From contig NZ_JAOQJC010000023.1 of the NCBI RefSeq assembly GCF_025567625.1, positions 51,878-115,877 on the forward strand: a stretch of DNA of 64,000 nt. The letters are read 5' to 3'. Of this stretch, positions 26,016 through 35,220 are shown in pieces. The position numbers were made by a program, and so were the translations under genes. Source of the stretch: Paenibacillus sp. J5C2022 (GTDB taxonomy: Bacteria > Bacillota > Bacilli > Paenibacillales > Paenibacillaceae). The notes beneath the pieces are model-generated. The model saw only the letters and a program-made list of their open reading frames with translations. It ran no database searches and was not told where the DNA came from. Numbering within the stretch: the stretch's first letter is position 1; every line of letters begins with the position of its first letter.

Positions 26016-27064
26016 CACGACTCCCCTTCCTTCCTCATTCCCGATTCCATCCCCAACAACCGGCTGAGCGCCCGCGTATAAATGTCATGCCCATAATCAT
26101 TAGGGTGGTTAATATTATTCAACAGCAAGCTTTCTGGCGTCTTGCCGGCTCCCAGCTCTTCCAGCCAGAGCGTATGCACATCGGCTACCGGCACACCGTA
26201 CTGCATCCCCGTCTCCTTCATCGCCTCCGCATAGTGATGAATCTCGCCGCTGCAGAATTTCCACATGGGATTAGGCTCGCAAGGGGTGACCAGGATGATA
26301 TCAGCCTCCGTTCTCTCCTTCAAGCTTGCAATCATCTCCCCAATATAGCTTTGAAAGCGAGACACCGGCACTTCATTCACATGCCCCCGCAATCGGTTCG
26401 CATCATTCATGCCATAAGCGATTGTAATCAAATGCGGCTTCAGTGGAATGACATCGCGCTGCAATCGCTTCCACCCGTCCATGCTCGTCTCGCCGCCAAT
26501 CGCTCTCATCTCATACCGGATCTCGCTAGCTGGGAAGAGCGTCTTCAACTGTTCATACAGCCGGTAAGAATAACTATGACGATGGTGGCTAGCTTCCGCC
26601 CCCGTACTGATGCTGTCTCCGTATACGACATAGGTAATTGGAAGCCCCATCCGATGCCGTTCATCGCAGCCCGGCAACAGGGAGGCTGCCGTCGCTGAAG
26701 CCTCCTCTGCCGCCTCGTTCCCGCCAGCAGCCCCCGCGTCATAGTCATAGTCGGCATAGACGGTGAAGCTCTCATTCCCGTAATCGTTCAGCCCCGTCTG
26801 ATCGAATGCCCCCTTCCCGAAGAACCTATGCCGCGCCCAATCCGGTATCCGGCTGTCGGCCGTTCGGCGAAGCCGCCCTTCCCCCCAATCCACCACATAA
26901 TCGCGTCCCTCACGGAACAGCCTTCCCCTCACCCTTTCGCCTTCAGCCCCGGTTTCCCTCTCGTACAAGCTCAAGCTTCCGGGCCGCACAGGGACATAGC
27001 GCAACGCATGGCTGTCCTGCTTCGTCATGACAACCGCTTCCCCTATCTGCCGCTTCTGATTCAT
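26015..27064 (-). CDS. SGNH/GDSL hydrolase, probable carbohydrate esterase
   Basis: A 349-aa protein with an N-terminal beta-rich domain (about 1-135) and a C-terminal SGNH domain: block I VVYGDSIS with the nucleophile Ser, a GGET oxyanion segment, block III AYGMND, and block V NHPND with the catalytic Asp-His pair (NINHPNDYG). Relatives deacetylate plant polysaccharides or sugars. No signal peptide is visible, suggesting intracellular action on imported oligosaccharides. GAGGAGGAAC precedes the ATG. Its stop overlaps the downstream hydrolase start. The pseudogene at 4688-4992 is a decayed relative. Confidence 0.88.
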   Translation of the reverse strand: MNQKRQIGEAVVMTKQDSHALRYVPVRPGSLSLYERETGAEGERVRGRLFREGRDYVVDWGEGRLRRTADSRIPDWARHRFFGKGAFDQTGLNDYGNESFTVYADYDYDAGAAGGNEAAEEASATAASLLPGCDERHRMGLPITYVVYGDSISTGAEASHHRHSYSYRLYEQLKTLFPASEIRYEMRAIGGETSMDGWKRLQRDVIPLKPHLITIAYGMNDANRLRGHVNEVPVSRFQSYIGEMIASLKERTEADIILVTPCEPNPMWKFCSGEIHHYAEAMKETGMQYGVPVADVHTLWLEELGAGKTPESLLLNNINHPNDYGHDIYTRALSRLLGMESGMRKEGES

Positions 27065-27096
27065 GACCGTTCCTCCTCGTCTGTGAATACGTGCAA

Positions 27097-28008
27097 TTAA
27101 TATTCGACAGCCGTGTTCTTATCCAGAAAGTGCTTGATTATTGTCGTCACGGCGAATCCAATGATCGCCAACAGAATTCCGAAAGCGGAAGCCGTGCCGT
27201 AATTCCCGTCGGACACCAGATCCACAATCTGAAGCGCCGCCGTATTCGTGGCGAAGTTGGGGCCTCCATTCGTCAGCAGCTTGGATTGCAAAAACAAGGT
27301 GAACGCACCGCTTGTGCCGATAATGATCAGAGTGGAAATTGTAGGCCATATCATCGGCACGACAACCTTCCGAAGCTCTGTCATTCGGGAGATCCCGTCC
27401 AATTCCCCGACCTCATACAGATCGTGCGGAATGCGTCCGATCGCTCCCAGCAGAATCGCCGAGTTGAATCCGATTCCCGCCCATACGCAGAAGAAGAACA
27501 CCGTACCCAGTGCTGTAGAAGGGTCTCCGAGCCAGGCTCTCGTCAAGCTCTCCAAGCCAATGAACTCCAGAATGGGATTTACCACCCCGATGTTGGGGTT
27601 CACCATGAACGAGAAAGCCATCGCGATTATGACAATGGACAGAATGGAAGGAAAGAAATACACAATACGATAAAAATGATGCAGCTTTATCTTCTTGGAG
27701 AACAGATAGGCCGCATAAAGCGACAATGGCAGCAAAATCAATACATTCAGCGGAATCCAAAGCAGGGTGTTGAGGACTGCATACTTGTACGCCGGATCAT
27801 GTATCACTCTCTCCGTGATCTCCCTGAAATTATCGAAGCCTACCCAGTCAATATTGCCGGTAGACATATTCCAACGCTTGAATGCGTAGACGAACGTATT
27901 GATATTCACGTAAATCGTAAAGATCAGATAATGCGCTACCGGATAAATGACCATGGACAAGATGAAGAGAAATCGCATTCTTTTCTTTCGATTTTGCAAT
28001 ATAGACAC
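27097..28008 (-). CDS. Sugar ABC transporter permease (MalF type)
   Basis: A 303-aa permease with six predicted helices and the EAA loop LYEVGELDGISRMTELRKVVVPMIWP. Starts at a GTG with AGGGGAT just upstream. Works with the MalG-type permease (30800-31633) and the binding lipoprotein between them. The ATPase is not encoded here and is presumably shared. Confidence 0.93.
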   Translation of the reverse strand: MSILQNRKKRMRFLFILSMVIYPVAHYLIFTIYVNINTFVYAFKRWNMSTGNIDWVGFDNFREITERVIHDPAYKYAVLNTLLWIPLNVLILLPLSLYAAYLFSKKIKLHHFYRIVYFFPSILSIVIIAMAFSFMVNPNIGVVNPILEFIGLESLTRAWLGDPSTALGTVFFFCVWAGIGFNSAILLGAIGRIPHDLYEVGELDGISRMTELRKVVVPMIWPTISTLIIIGTSGAFTLFLQSKLLTNGGPNFATNTAALQIVDLVSDGNYGTASAFGILLAIIGFAVTTIIKHFLDKNTAVEY

Positions 28009-28110
28009 TATATCCCCTACTTTCCAAGAAGCTTACCTCATGCATGCGGCTCCGGCTCGCGCCGCATCGACTGCGGCGCAAGCAATTGTACGGAAGCCGT
28101 CTTATTCCCC

Positions 28111-29478
28111 CTACTCCATTCCCACTTCTTTCTTGTACGCCTCCCATTTGTCTTTTGCAAAGGCATAGTCATCCTGGAATTGCTGCTCTGCCGTCTTCGC
28201 TCCGAACGCAATATTGCCGTAAGCGTCGCCTGAAGGGTAAAGCTGCATTTTGGCGAATAGAGGATTGTTGGAATTAAAGGTGAAAGCCTTGTTGTTCTGC
28301 ATAATGTCCATTACGCTCTGTGTAAATTCGGACACCTCCACGCCTTCCAGCGAGTAGTTGAACGGCCGGAAGTTCCCTGTCAGCTCAGTGAACTTGCGAT
28401 TCATCTCCTGGGAGGATGCGAATGCGATAAATGCCTTCGCCAGCTCCTGCTCCTTGGACTTGGCGGGAACAACCGTTATATCGCCGACCAGACTGAAGAA
28501 GATGTTCTCCTCCTTGGCGCCGCCTACGGCAGGCACGGGCATCATCGCCATGCGGAAGCCTTCCGGCGTAGATGCTTTCATTTCATTTTCCAGCCAGTTG
28601 CCGTTAGGAATCATGGCGGCCTTGCCGTTCACGAACTCCATCTGCGCTTCCGTATGATTGAGAGCTTCAGAACCTTTCAGCATCCAATCCTTCTGGAACA
28701 GCTGCTCGAATTGCTCCAATGCGGCCAAGCGGGCCGGGTCCTGGAATACCTCCGGTGTGTCCATGTTCACAAGCTCATTCAAATACTGGAATCCGCCCGC
28801 CTGCACCATCATCGGCTTCACGACGAAGTCCCAGTAACCGATCACTTTCCCCGGATAGACGATAGGGGCTATCCCCTTCTCCTTGATCTTCTCCGTCAAT
28901 TCGGCGAACTCCGACCATGTCTTCGGCACTTCCCATCCATTCTCTTCGAACATGCCCTTGTTGTAAGCCAGTCCCAGATAGCCGTCGGACCACGGAATGA
29001 TATAAGCCTTGTCCTTGTATATCGCATATTGGCGGGCAGCTTCATTCAAGGAATCTTTGATCGTCACACCGTCAGAGTCTGTTCCCTCGTACAAGTCGGT
29101 CAGATCCGCCAGGAAGCCTTGCGCAGCCCACATCTGCCAGTGGGTATTCGTCAGAAACGCTACATCCGGCAGATTCGCCCCCGATTCGAAGCGGGCGCCC
29201 ATCTTCTCCATAATGCCGGGATCGCCTTCCAGCTCCACCGTTACATTGTCATGCTTGGCTTCGAACTGCTGCTTCAATTCCTTGAACCATGCATCGCCGA
29301 AGCCCCCTTGGAAGAACGCTACCTTCAGTACTTTCTTCTCTCCCGCAGGCGCATTGTTCTCTTTCCCGCCTTGCTCTTCCGAGCTATTTGAATTGTTGGC
29401 GCAAGCGCTTGCCAGCATCATTGCGACAATCAGCATGGCCGTTAGCCATGTCATTCTGTTCCATCTTCTCTTCATCAT
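28111..29478 (-). CDS. Sugar-binding lipoprotein of a CUT1-type ABC importer
   Basis: A 455-aa extracellular binding protein. The signal peptide ends in the lipobox MLASAC, with a Ser/Asn/Gly linker and then the solute-binding family 1 domain. AAGGGGTG lies upstream of paired ATG codons. It lies between the hydrolase lipoprotein and the MalF-type permease. The ligand is unknown; gene partners point to an oligosaccharide. Confidence 0.94.
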   Translation of the reverse strand: MMKRRWNRMTWLTAMLIVAMMLASACANNSNSSEEQGGKENNAPAGEKKVLKVAFFQGGFGDAWFKELKQQFEAKHDNVTVELEGDPGIMEKMGARFESGANLPDVAFLTNTHWQMWAAQGFLADLTDLYEGTDSDGVTIKDSLNEAARQYAIYKDKAYIIPWSDGYLGLAYNKGMFEENGWEVPKTWSEFAELTEKIKEKGIAPIVYPGKVIGYWDFVVKPMMVQAGGFQYLNELVNMDTPEVFQDPARLAALEQFEQLFQKDWMLKGSEALNHTEAQMEFVNGKAAMIPNGNWLENEMKASTPEGFRMAMMPVPAVGGAKEENIFFSLVGDITVVPAKSKEQELAKAFIAFASSQEMNRKFTELTGNFRPFNYSLEGVEVSEFTQSVMDIMQNNKAFTFNSNNPLFAKMQLYPSGDAYGNIAFGAKTAEQQFQDDYAFAKDKWEAYKKEVGME

Positions 29479-29540
29479 TGTTCGTACACCCCTTAAGATT
29501 ATAGTTTCATGTATCTAAAACAATATCCTGGGATATCGTC

Positions 29541-30803
29541 TTATCCGTTGAATGCGATCCACATGGCGCCGCCCGGCGCCAGCTCGACTTGCATGGCGCC
29601 GCCGGCAATCTTGCGCGACTGCACTTGTCCGCCGTTCCAGACCGCTGCCCGCTTCACATCTCCCTCCAGCTTCAGCTCCGTACTGGACGGCTGTTGAAAG
29701 CTTGCGTTCACGACCAGCACGCTCTGTACTCCCTCCGAATCGGTAAAGCAGCCTATAATGGCGGGGTCTCCCGAGACAGATGCAATCGGGCCGAAGGACT
29801 TCATGGACTCCTCCAATAATGCCGGCTGGTCGCCGAAGTGAATAACGCCTTCGGACTGCAGCTCCATCAGCCGCGGACCTATCTCCTGCAGGGACGCATT
29901 AATTCGTTTCACCTCATCATAATGCCGGGTGCGGTTGCCCTGAAGATCAATCATGCCGCTGCCGAACGTCTCCCTGCCCGACTGCGGTGTCCAATACGTA
30001 AAGTACTGAATGCCCTTGGCTCCGTAGGCCAGACTCGTGAACACCTGCCACCGGATTTCCTCTTCTGTCGGATCGCGGTGCGTCGTATTGAAGGAGAGCG
30101 TCTGGATGAATAGCCAGAACGGCAGCTGATGCTCGGTCGATGCGCGCCGAATCAGCTCCAGATTGTAGAAGTAATCCTCGGTAATCGCACCGGGTCCGCC
30201 CTTCGCCTCTGTCAGGAAGGGATAGTGGTCATAGGAGATCAGCTCCGGCTTATACTTCTGAATATATTGATCCAGATACTCGGTGTAGGTGCCTCCCTTC
30301 TGGTCGAGAGAAGCGTAAGTCGGGAATAAGTTGACATAGGGCAGGCCATCAGGCGCATCCTTCTTGTACTCTTCCTTCATGGCCGCCAGGCGGTCATACT
30401 GCGTAAGCGACGGCTCATCGTAGAACACGTGGCCCATGTAAGCGGGATGATCCCGGTACGGAGCGGTCAATTCTCCTATCCCGGACAATTCCCCATCGGC
30501 CAGCTCTCCGATCTGCGGGTCCCGCAATATCACCTTCATTCCCGTTGCTTCCGCATAATCGAGAGACTTCATCATCGTCTCGCTCCCGCCTTCCCACTCG
30601 CTAAAGCCCGTTACGAAGGTTATGCCCGCTTCCTTCATTTCCTCGTAACGCTCCAAGGTCACTTCATTTGCCGGGGGGGACACCCATAGTCCGATAGGAA
30701 ACGTTTTCATTTCTGCTTCTACTCCTTTATCCTGTTGTCCACTGCACGCTGCCGTCGTCAGCAGGAGAGCTATGCCCGCCAGCGCGCCAATCGCTCTTCT
30801 CAT
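29541..30803 (-). CDS. TIM-barrel hydrolase-like lipoprotein
   Basis: A 420-aa protein with a lipoprotein signal (LLTTAAC) and a barrel resembling that of the 703-aa protein in the same operon, but uninterrupted. Shared landmarks are FPIGLWVSPP, YDEPSLTQ, VNLFPTYAS, SYDHYPFL and AYGAKGIQYFTYWTP, followed by a small C-terminal beta domain ending AVWNGGQV...LAPGGAMWIAF. I do not know the GH family; Glu in YDEPS and Asp in YDHYP are candidate catalytic groups. Its ATG overlaps the upstream permease stop (ATGA), so translation is coupled. Membrane anchoring next to the importer suggests trimming of substrate at the cell surface. Confidence 0.85.
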   Translation of the reverse strand: MRRAIGALAGIALLLTTAACSGQQDKGVEAEMKTFPIGLWVSPPANEVTLERYEEMKEAGITFVTGFSEWEGGSETMMKSLDYAEATGMKVILRDPQIGELADGELSGIGELTAPYRDHPAYMGHVFYDEPSLTQYDRLAAMKEEYKKDAPDGLPYVNLFPTYASLDQKGGTYTEYLDQYIQKYKPELISYDHYPFLTEAKGGPGAITEDYFYNLELIRRASTEHQLPFWLFIQTLSFNTTHRDPTEEEIRWQVFTSLAYGAKGIQYFTYWTPQSGRETFGSGMIDLQGNRTRHYDEVKRINASLQEIGPRLMELQSEGVIHFGDQPALLEESMKSFGPIASVSGDPAIIGCFTDSEGVQSVLVVNASFQQPSSTELKLEGDVKRAAVWNGGQVQSRKIAGGAMQVELAPGGAMWIAFNG

Positions 30804-31633
30804 CCCTTCAGCCCTCCTGTCGTCAATCCGCTAATCAGCTTGTCCTGCAGCAAGAAGTATACGATCAGGACGGGGACTGTCGACAGCGTCAGCGCAGCGA
30901 ATAATGTAGTCCAGTCTGCGGCATACTGCTGCTTCAGAACGAGATCGTAGAGACCGACCGAGATGGTGAACAGCTTCTGCTCCTGCAGGAACATATACGG
31001 CAGGAAGTAATCGTTCCATATATTGATCATGGTAATGAGCCCTACCGCAGCCAATCCCGGCTTGGCCATCGGCAGCATAATCCGGAAGAAAATCTGCCAA
31101 TCGTTCGCTCCGTCCATATAGGCCGCCTCCGCGTATTCCCACGAGACACCCTTGAAGAATCCGTACAAAATAATGAAGTTCATGCCGAGCCCGGCCGAAT
31201 ACAGCACCAGCAGCCCAATATGCGAGTTGAACAGGCTCAAATCGATCATCAGCTTATACAACGCCGCCAAGGAACCTACCGTAGGAATCAGGAACGTGGA
31301 TACCGCGAAGAAGAAAATGATATTTCCTCCGGGAAATTTGTACTTGGCAACGGTATAAGCCGAAGTCGCGGCGGACATGACACCGAGAAGCGTACCTATG
31401 GCGGTTATATATATACTGTTCAGAAAGTACTGACCCAGCCCCGCCTCGTCCCACGCTTTCTCGTAATTGCTCCATCGCCACTGATCGGGCAGCGACCAGA
31501 TGTCGGCATAAAATTCCGGGCCCGTCTTAAGCGAATTAAGGAACATCCAAATGAACGGATAAATAATGGAAATGGCGTACAGCATGAACAATACTTGAAT
31601 CAGCGCCCTTCCAGGCGACCACCTTCTTGACAT
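30800..31633 (-). CDS. Sugar ABC transporter permease (MalG type)
   Basis: A 277-aa permease, first gene of the ROK-controlled operon. It has a typical N-terminal helix and the EAA loop YAEAAYMDGANDWQIFFRIMLPMAKP. The frame is open to 31666, but AGGGGG lies at correct spacing to the ATG at 31633, which also removes 11 charged residues that do not fit a permease N-terminus. The leader upstream contains a dyad, a ROK operator and a consensus promoter. Confidence 0.93.
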   Translation of the reverse strand: MSRRWSPGRALIQVLFMLYAISIIYPFIWMFLNSLKTGPEFYADIWSLPDQWRWSNYEKAWDEAGLGQYFLNSIYITAIGTLLGVMSAATSAYTVAKYKFPGGNIIFFFAVSTFLIPTVGSLAALYKLMIDLSLFNSHIGLLVLYSAGLGMNFIILYGFFKGVSWEYAEAAYMDGANDWQIFFRIMLPMAKPGLAAVGLITMINIWNDYFLPYMFLQEQKLFTISVGLYDLVLKQQYAADWTTLFAALTLSTVPVLIVYFLLQDKLISGLTTGGLKG

Positions 31634-31668
31634 GCGCAACCCCCTCTCGTCTAGTCTAAATAGCAACT

Positions 31669-31693
31669 TGCAAGCGCAATATAAGCGTTTGCA
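31669..31693. promoter_or_regulatory. Inverted repeat in the permease operon leader
   Basis: TGCAAGCGC (31669-31677) and GCGTTTGCA (31685-31693) form a dyad with one mismatch, 36 bases upstream of the start. Each arm resembles a cre half-site, so CcpA or another LacI-family protein may bind. An RNA hairpin is the alternative. Confidence 0.4.
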
Positions 31694-31745
31694 GAATCGC
31701 TATAACGAGCAGATGCATCTCTTGCTCATCACTTGCGCAATTTAA

Positions 31746-31763
31746 TTAGTTAACTTAACTTAA
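31746..31763. promoter_or_regulatory. ROK-type operator at the sugar operon promoter
   Basis: TTAGTTAACTTAACTTAA contains the perfect palindrome AGTTAA-C-TTAACT. It begins immediately downstream of the -10 box, so a bound repressor would cover the transcription start. A near-identical site lies ahead of the ROK gene. Confidence 0.65.
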
Positions 31764-31791
31764 TAATAGATTCTGTTCGTTCGCTCGTCAA
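31763..31791 (-). promoter_or_regulatory. Promoter of the sugar importer/hydrolase operon
   Basis: On the minus strand TTGACG (31791-31786) and TATTAT (31768-31763) are separated by exactly 17 bases. The ROK operator follows. Confidence 0.65.
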
Positions 31792-31809
31792 GCTAATTTT
31801 TTTTGCGAA

Positions 31810-33027
31810 TTATTGGGGCAGAATTTCTTGCATCACACGATCCAGGGCTACCGCAAATCCGCCGTAAATGCCCGATCGTTCACCAAGCTCCGAGAATACA
31901 ATCGTCGTCGTCAGAGGAACCATGCCGTTGACAAGCTCTCTGAGCGGCTGAATAAACTTGTAGCCCAGTTTTACGATATCACCGCCTACAATAATCAGCT
32001 CCAGATCAAGGAGCACGCTCATGTTGGCCAGCACGATGGCAAGGGATTGCACCAGCTCCTTCGTCTTCTGCATGCAGTAAGGATCGCCGTCAGCCGTCGC
32101 TTTACAGAACGCCTCGAAATCGACCATCTCCAGGTTGCCCTTGCAGTAGTCCGTGATTTTACTCTCTGCGCCGTTGCTCAAGTCCCTTTTCACAGTATTC
32201 ATTAAAGCGTACAACGACGAATAGTAGTCCAGATAATTGTTCTTCAGCTGTCCCGGCTCGTCGAAGTTCGGACTTCCGCATACCCAGTAGCCGACTTCCC
32301 CAGCAGCAAGCCTGCTCCCTTCGTACAGCCTCCCGTCGATAATCAGTCCGGCGCCGATGCCGAAGTCGATATTGATGCCCAGCAGGTTTTTGAACCCTTT
32401 GCCCGCGCCGTAACGGTTCTCTCCGATGACATTAAGATTCATGTCGTTAATGACCATCACATCGGCATCCATCTCCTGCTTCATCAACTGATGAATATTG
32501 ATCGTGTCCCACTCTTTGAATCTGGGAGCGGCCTTGAAATAACCGGTTTCTTTATTGATAATGCCCGGCGTTCCCACACATACGACCTTCAGCTTTTCCT
32601 GTGAAATATGCTTGCTGCCAAGCAGTTCCTTCATCTTGTTCATCACCGAATAGAAATCGTCTGCGGTAATATTGGATTTCAACGAGAACGACACCTCGTC
32701 CTGAGCGATGATTTCTCCCATCAAGTCGCCGACCGCCATGCGAATGCGATCGCCGGCCAGGTCAATGGCGATAATATATCCGTAATGTCTATTGAACCGC
32801 AGCAATATAGGAGGTCTTCCACTGCTTACGATATCCCGTGTGCCCACTTCCTCCAATATTTCCATCGCAAGCAACTGCTCGATATTGGAGGAGACGCTAG
32901 GGGCGCTCAGCTTTAATATTTTCGCCACGTCGGCTCTGGAGATCGGCCCCTGACGTCTTACCAGGTCAATGATCAAGTTCAAATTGGTCGAACGAATGAG
33001 CTTCTGATTTCCTGCTACCTTTTTCAA
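31810..33027 (-). CDS. ROK-family transcriptional repressor (XylR/NagC type)
   Basis: A 405-aa protein: an N-terminal winged helix-turn-helix (about 20-75; ISRADVAKILKLSAPSVSSNIEQL) joined to a sugar-kinase-like ROK domain with VGTPGIIN, INIDFGIGAGLIIDG and AGEVGYW. The usual CxCGxxGC zinc cluster is reduced to a single WVCGSPNF, so it probably does not bind zinc in the standard way. Translation starts at TTG after GAGGGTG. Palindromes at its own leader and at the neighbouring operon suggest autoregulated repression relieved by the imported sugar. Confidence 0.9.
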   Translation of the reverse strand: MKKVAGNQKLIRSTNLNLIIDLVRRQGPISRADVAKILKLSAPSVSSNIEQLLAMEILEEVGTRDIVSSGRPPILLRFNRHYGYIIAIDLAGDRIRMAVGDLMGEIIAQDEVSFSLKSNITADDFYSVMNKMKELLGSKHISQEKLKVVCVGTPGIINKETGYFKAAPRFKEWDTINIHQLMKQEMDADVMVINDMNLNVIGENRYGAGKGFKNLLGINIDFGIGAGLIIDGRLYEGSRLAAGEVGYWVCGSPNFDEPGQLKNNYLDYYSSLYALMNTVKRDLSNGAESKITDYCKGNLEMVDFEAFCKATADGDPYCMQKTKELVQSLAIVLANMSVLLDLELIIVGGDIVKLGYKFIQPLRELVNGMVPLTTTIVFSELGERSGIYGGFAVALDRVMQEILPQ

Positions 33028-33058
33028 TATACACCCTCGCCTGTCTATCGGATTTTAA

Positions 33059-33075
33059 TTACTTAACTTAACTAA
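33059..33075. promoter_or_regulatory. ROK-type operator ahead of the repressor gene
   Basis: TTACTTAACTTAACTAA is symmetrical around its central C with one mismatch, and matches the operator at 31746-31763. It lies 32 bases upstream of the ROK start, consistent with autoregulation. Confidence 0.6.
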
Positions 33076-33162
33076 AATAATAACAGAAATTATCTCTTTG
33101 TAAAAGAATTTCATTGAAACTTATCCATTGTGTATCTATTGCATATTCGCCCACTTTCCACT

Positions 33163-33242
33163 CTCCAACCGAGGTCACATCGCTTACAGCCCCACTTCAG
33201 CCTTCAGTCCGCTCTGCAACCAAGGTCACATCGCCTACGGCC
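33163..33242. repeat. Two diverged repeat units, 51-bp spacing
   Basis: The 29-base segment at 33163-33191 (beginning CTCCAACCGAGGTCACATCG) recurs at 33214-33242 with five differences, 51 bp apart. This is the same period as the tandem array just downstream, so these may be its degenerate edge. Confidence 0.55.
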
Positions 33243-33271
33243 TACCATTCAATGTTTATGTGCTGCACACC

Positions 33272-33832
33272 CCCTTTCGGCGCTCCAGTGCAGGATTCAT
33301 ACACTATTTCGGCTCGCGCGCCCCTTTTCTACGCTCCAGTGTAGGATTCATACACTATTTCGGCTCGCACTCCCCCTTTCGGCGCTCCAGTGTAGGATTC
33401 ATACACTATTTCGGCTCGCACTCCCCTTTTCGACGCTCCAGTGTAGGATTCATACACTATTTCGGCTCGCACGCCCCCTTTCGGCGCTCCAGTGTAGGAT
33501 TCATACACTATTTCGGCTTGCACGCCCCTTTTCGACGCTCCAGTGTAGGATTCATACACTATTTCGGCTCGCACGCCCCCTTTCGACGCTCCAGTGTAGG
33601 ATTCATACACTATTTCGGCACGCACTCCCCCTTTCGGCGCTCCAGTGTAGGATTCATACACTATTTCGGCTCGCACGCCCCTTTTCGGCGCTCCAGTGTA
33701 GGATTCATACACTATTTCGGCTCGCACGCCCCCTTTCGGCGCTCCAGTGTAGGATTCATACACTATTTCGGCTCGCACGCCCCCTTTCGGCGCTCCAGTG
33801 TAGGATTCATACACTATTTCGGCTCGCATGTG
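33272..33832. repeat. Tandem array, 11 copies of a 51-bp unit
   Basis: Eleven near-identical 51-bp units run head to tail. Each has a small dyad, AGTGTA-GGATTCA-TACACT, followed by TTTCGGCTCGCACGCC-like sequence. Because 51 is divisible by three and the unit contains no stop in several frames, long repetitive ORFs appear on both strands; I do not treat them as genes. There are no variable spacers, so it is not a CRISPR. It lies between the end of asparaginase (minus) and the ROK leader. Confidence 0.95.
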
Positions 33833-33979
33833 GCTAACCACTAACTTCGGATATACAACTTGAGTTTTATACGATTTATATACAATAAAAAGGCAGCCAC
33901 GCCTCCCATCCCTGCAACAGTCCTTCAAGAAGGATTGCCGGGAAGTGAAAGCTGGACCGCCATGAAAAAAGTTCTCCGC

Positions 33980-35059
33980 TTAATGAATCTCGTAATACCA
34001 ATTGGTGTCCCTCACAAGCCGATGAAGCTGTTCCTTCGACTTCGACTTCGACTGCTCTCCGTCACTTCCGCAAGCGCCATAAGCGAGCATCAGCTTCGTC
34101 AAAGCCGCTTCCACAGACATGCCCGCCAGCATGACAGCGCCGGCGCCGATCAGCTCATGCGATGAAGCATACATCGCATCCGACGCATTCTTCACAGGAG
34201 CGATATACACGTCGATGCCGTCAACCGCACAGCGCTTGATGAAGGCAGGCAGAGAATAAGCCCCGTCTTCAAGCCCGCATGCCGTGCCGGAATGGTGCAG
34301 ATCGTGCAGAATCGCCTTCGGCCTGCGATCCGTCCACGTAAACAGGGAATAATCCAGTCCCGGATACGGCTTCACGTACACAATGGCCGAGTCGATGTCC
34401 GATGCATCGCCGCCCCGGCTTAACGGGGAGTGCACGGGCCGCAGCGTATCCGGCAGGGGATTGCGCGCATCCTCATGCCAGCGGAAGCGCCGATCTTCCA
34501 TGTGCCCGTATACCAGATCGTACGGGCTTCGGAACTGATCCGTGAACGGCTCGCACTGCATAATGCGTGTGCCAAGGTATACCTGACTGATGCCCGCAGC
34601 GTTCTCATAGACGACGAACACTCCCGGGAGCGCCGCTCCCGCAATAAAATCAATCGCGCTCGAGAAGTTGCGCAGCCCGTTGCTTCTTGCATCCGCAATG
34701 GGATAATTGCTTGCCGTCAGCACGAGAGGAATGGCGATATCCGCGAACAGATAGCCCATCATCGCCGCCGTATACGCCAATGTATCGGAGCCGTGCGTGA
34801 CGAGAATACCGTCATATGCAGAGCCGGCCGTCTGACGGCGAACGCTCGCCGCCAGCACGCTCCAGTCTCCGGGCGTCATATTCTCGCTTAATAGATTGAG
34901 CGGCTGAATCGTCTCCAGCCTCACATCCGTTCGGGCAGCCGTACTTCCCTCGTAGGCCTCCAGCAAGGCATAAGCGCCGTCTCCATGTACGTTGATGGAA
35001 TCACCGCTTGCCTTGCTCCCGATCGTACCGCCTGTAAACACAACCAATATTCGCTTCAT
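33980..35059 (-). CDS. L-asparaginase (type I-like)
   Basis: A 359-aa cytoplasmic asparaginase/glutaminase-fold enzyme that hydrolyses asparagine to aspartate and ammonia. It has the N-terminal nucleophile loop VVFTGGTIGS with Thr12 and the second active-site motif THGSDTLAYTA, plus a conserved C-terminal domain with GIDVYIAPV. The frame extends nine codons further, but MKRILVV at 35059 is preceded by AAAGAGTGG and gives the usual N-terminus. It stands alone. The last residues are rich in Ser/Lys. Specificity cannot be read directly. Confidence 0.88.
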   Translation of the reverse strand: MKRILVVFTGGTIGSKASGDSINVHGDGAYALLEAYEGSTAARTDVRLETIQPLNLLSENMTPGDWSVLAASVRRQTAGSAYDGILVTHGSDTLAYTAAMMGYLFADIAIPLVLTASNYPIADARSNGLRNFSSAIDFIAGAALPGVFVVYENAAGISQVYLGTRIMQCEPFTDQFRSPYDLVYGHMEDRRFRWHEDARNPLPDTLRPVHSPLSRGGDASDIDSAIVYVKPYPGLDYSLFTWTDRRPKAILHDLHHSGTACGLEDGAYSLPAFIKRCAVDGIDVYIAPVKNASDAMYASSHELIGAGAVMLAGMSVEAALTKLMLAYGACGSDGEQSKSKSKEQLHRLVRDTNWYYEIH

Positions 35060-35220
35060 TGCCGCTACCACTCTTTCTGTAACCATGACTTGCTCTATGC
35101 TTCTTCCGCATATCTCTCATGGGTTAGAATACCACGAATGGTGCGGACAAATACAGTTCATTGCCAACATCGCTAACATTCCCTGTTATGAAGGCAGTAC
35201 TGTGTGCCGAGCGGTCTTGC

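Noticed and set aside
29397..29412. cre-like palindrome GCAAGCGCTTGC
   Set aside because: It lies in the signal-peptide codons of the binding lipoprotein (encoding the Ala-Ser-Ala-Cys-Ala region) and fits the consensus only in its core.
33272..33832. CRISPR array
   Set aside because: Units are contiguous and near-identical, with no variable spacers and no cas genes nearby.
33128..33928. Long repetitive ORFs (238, 235 and 199 codons) on both strands
   Set aside because: They are produced by a 51-bp repeat without stop codons in several frames; no good ribosome site or independent coding signal.
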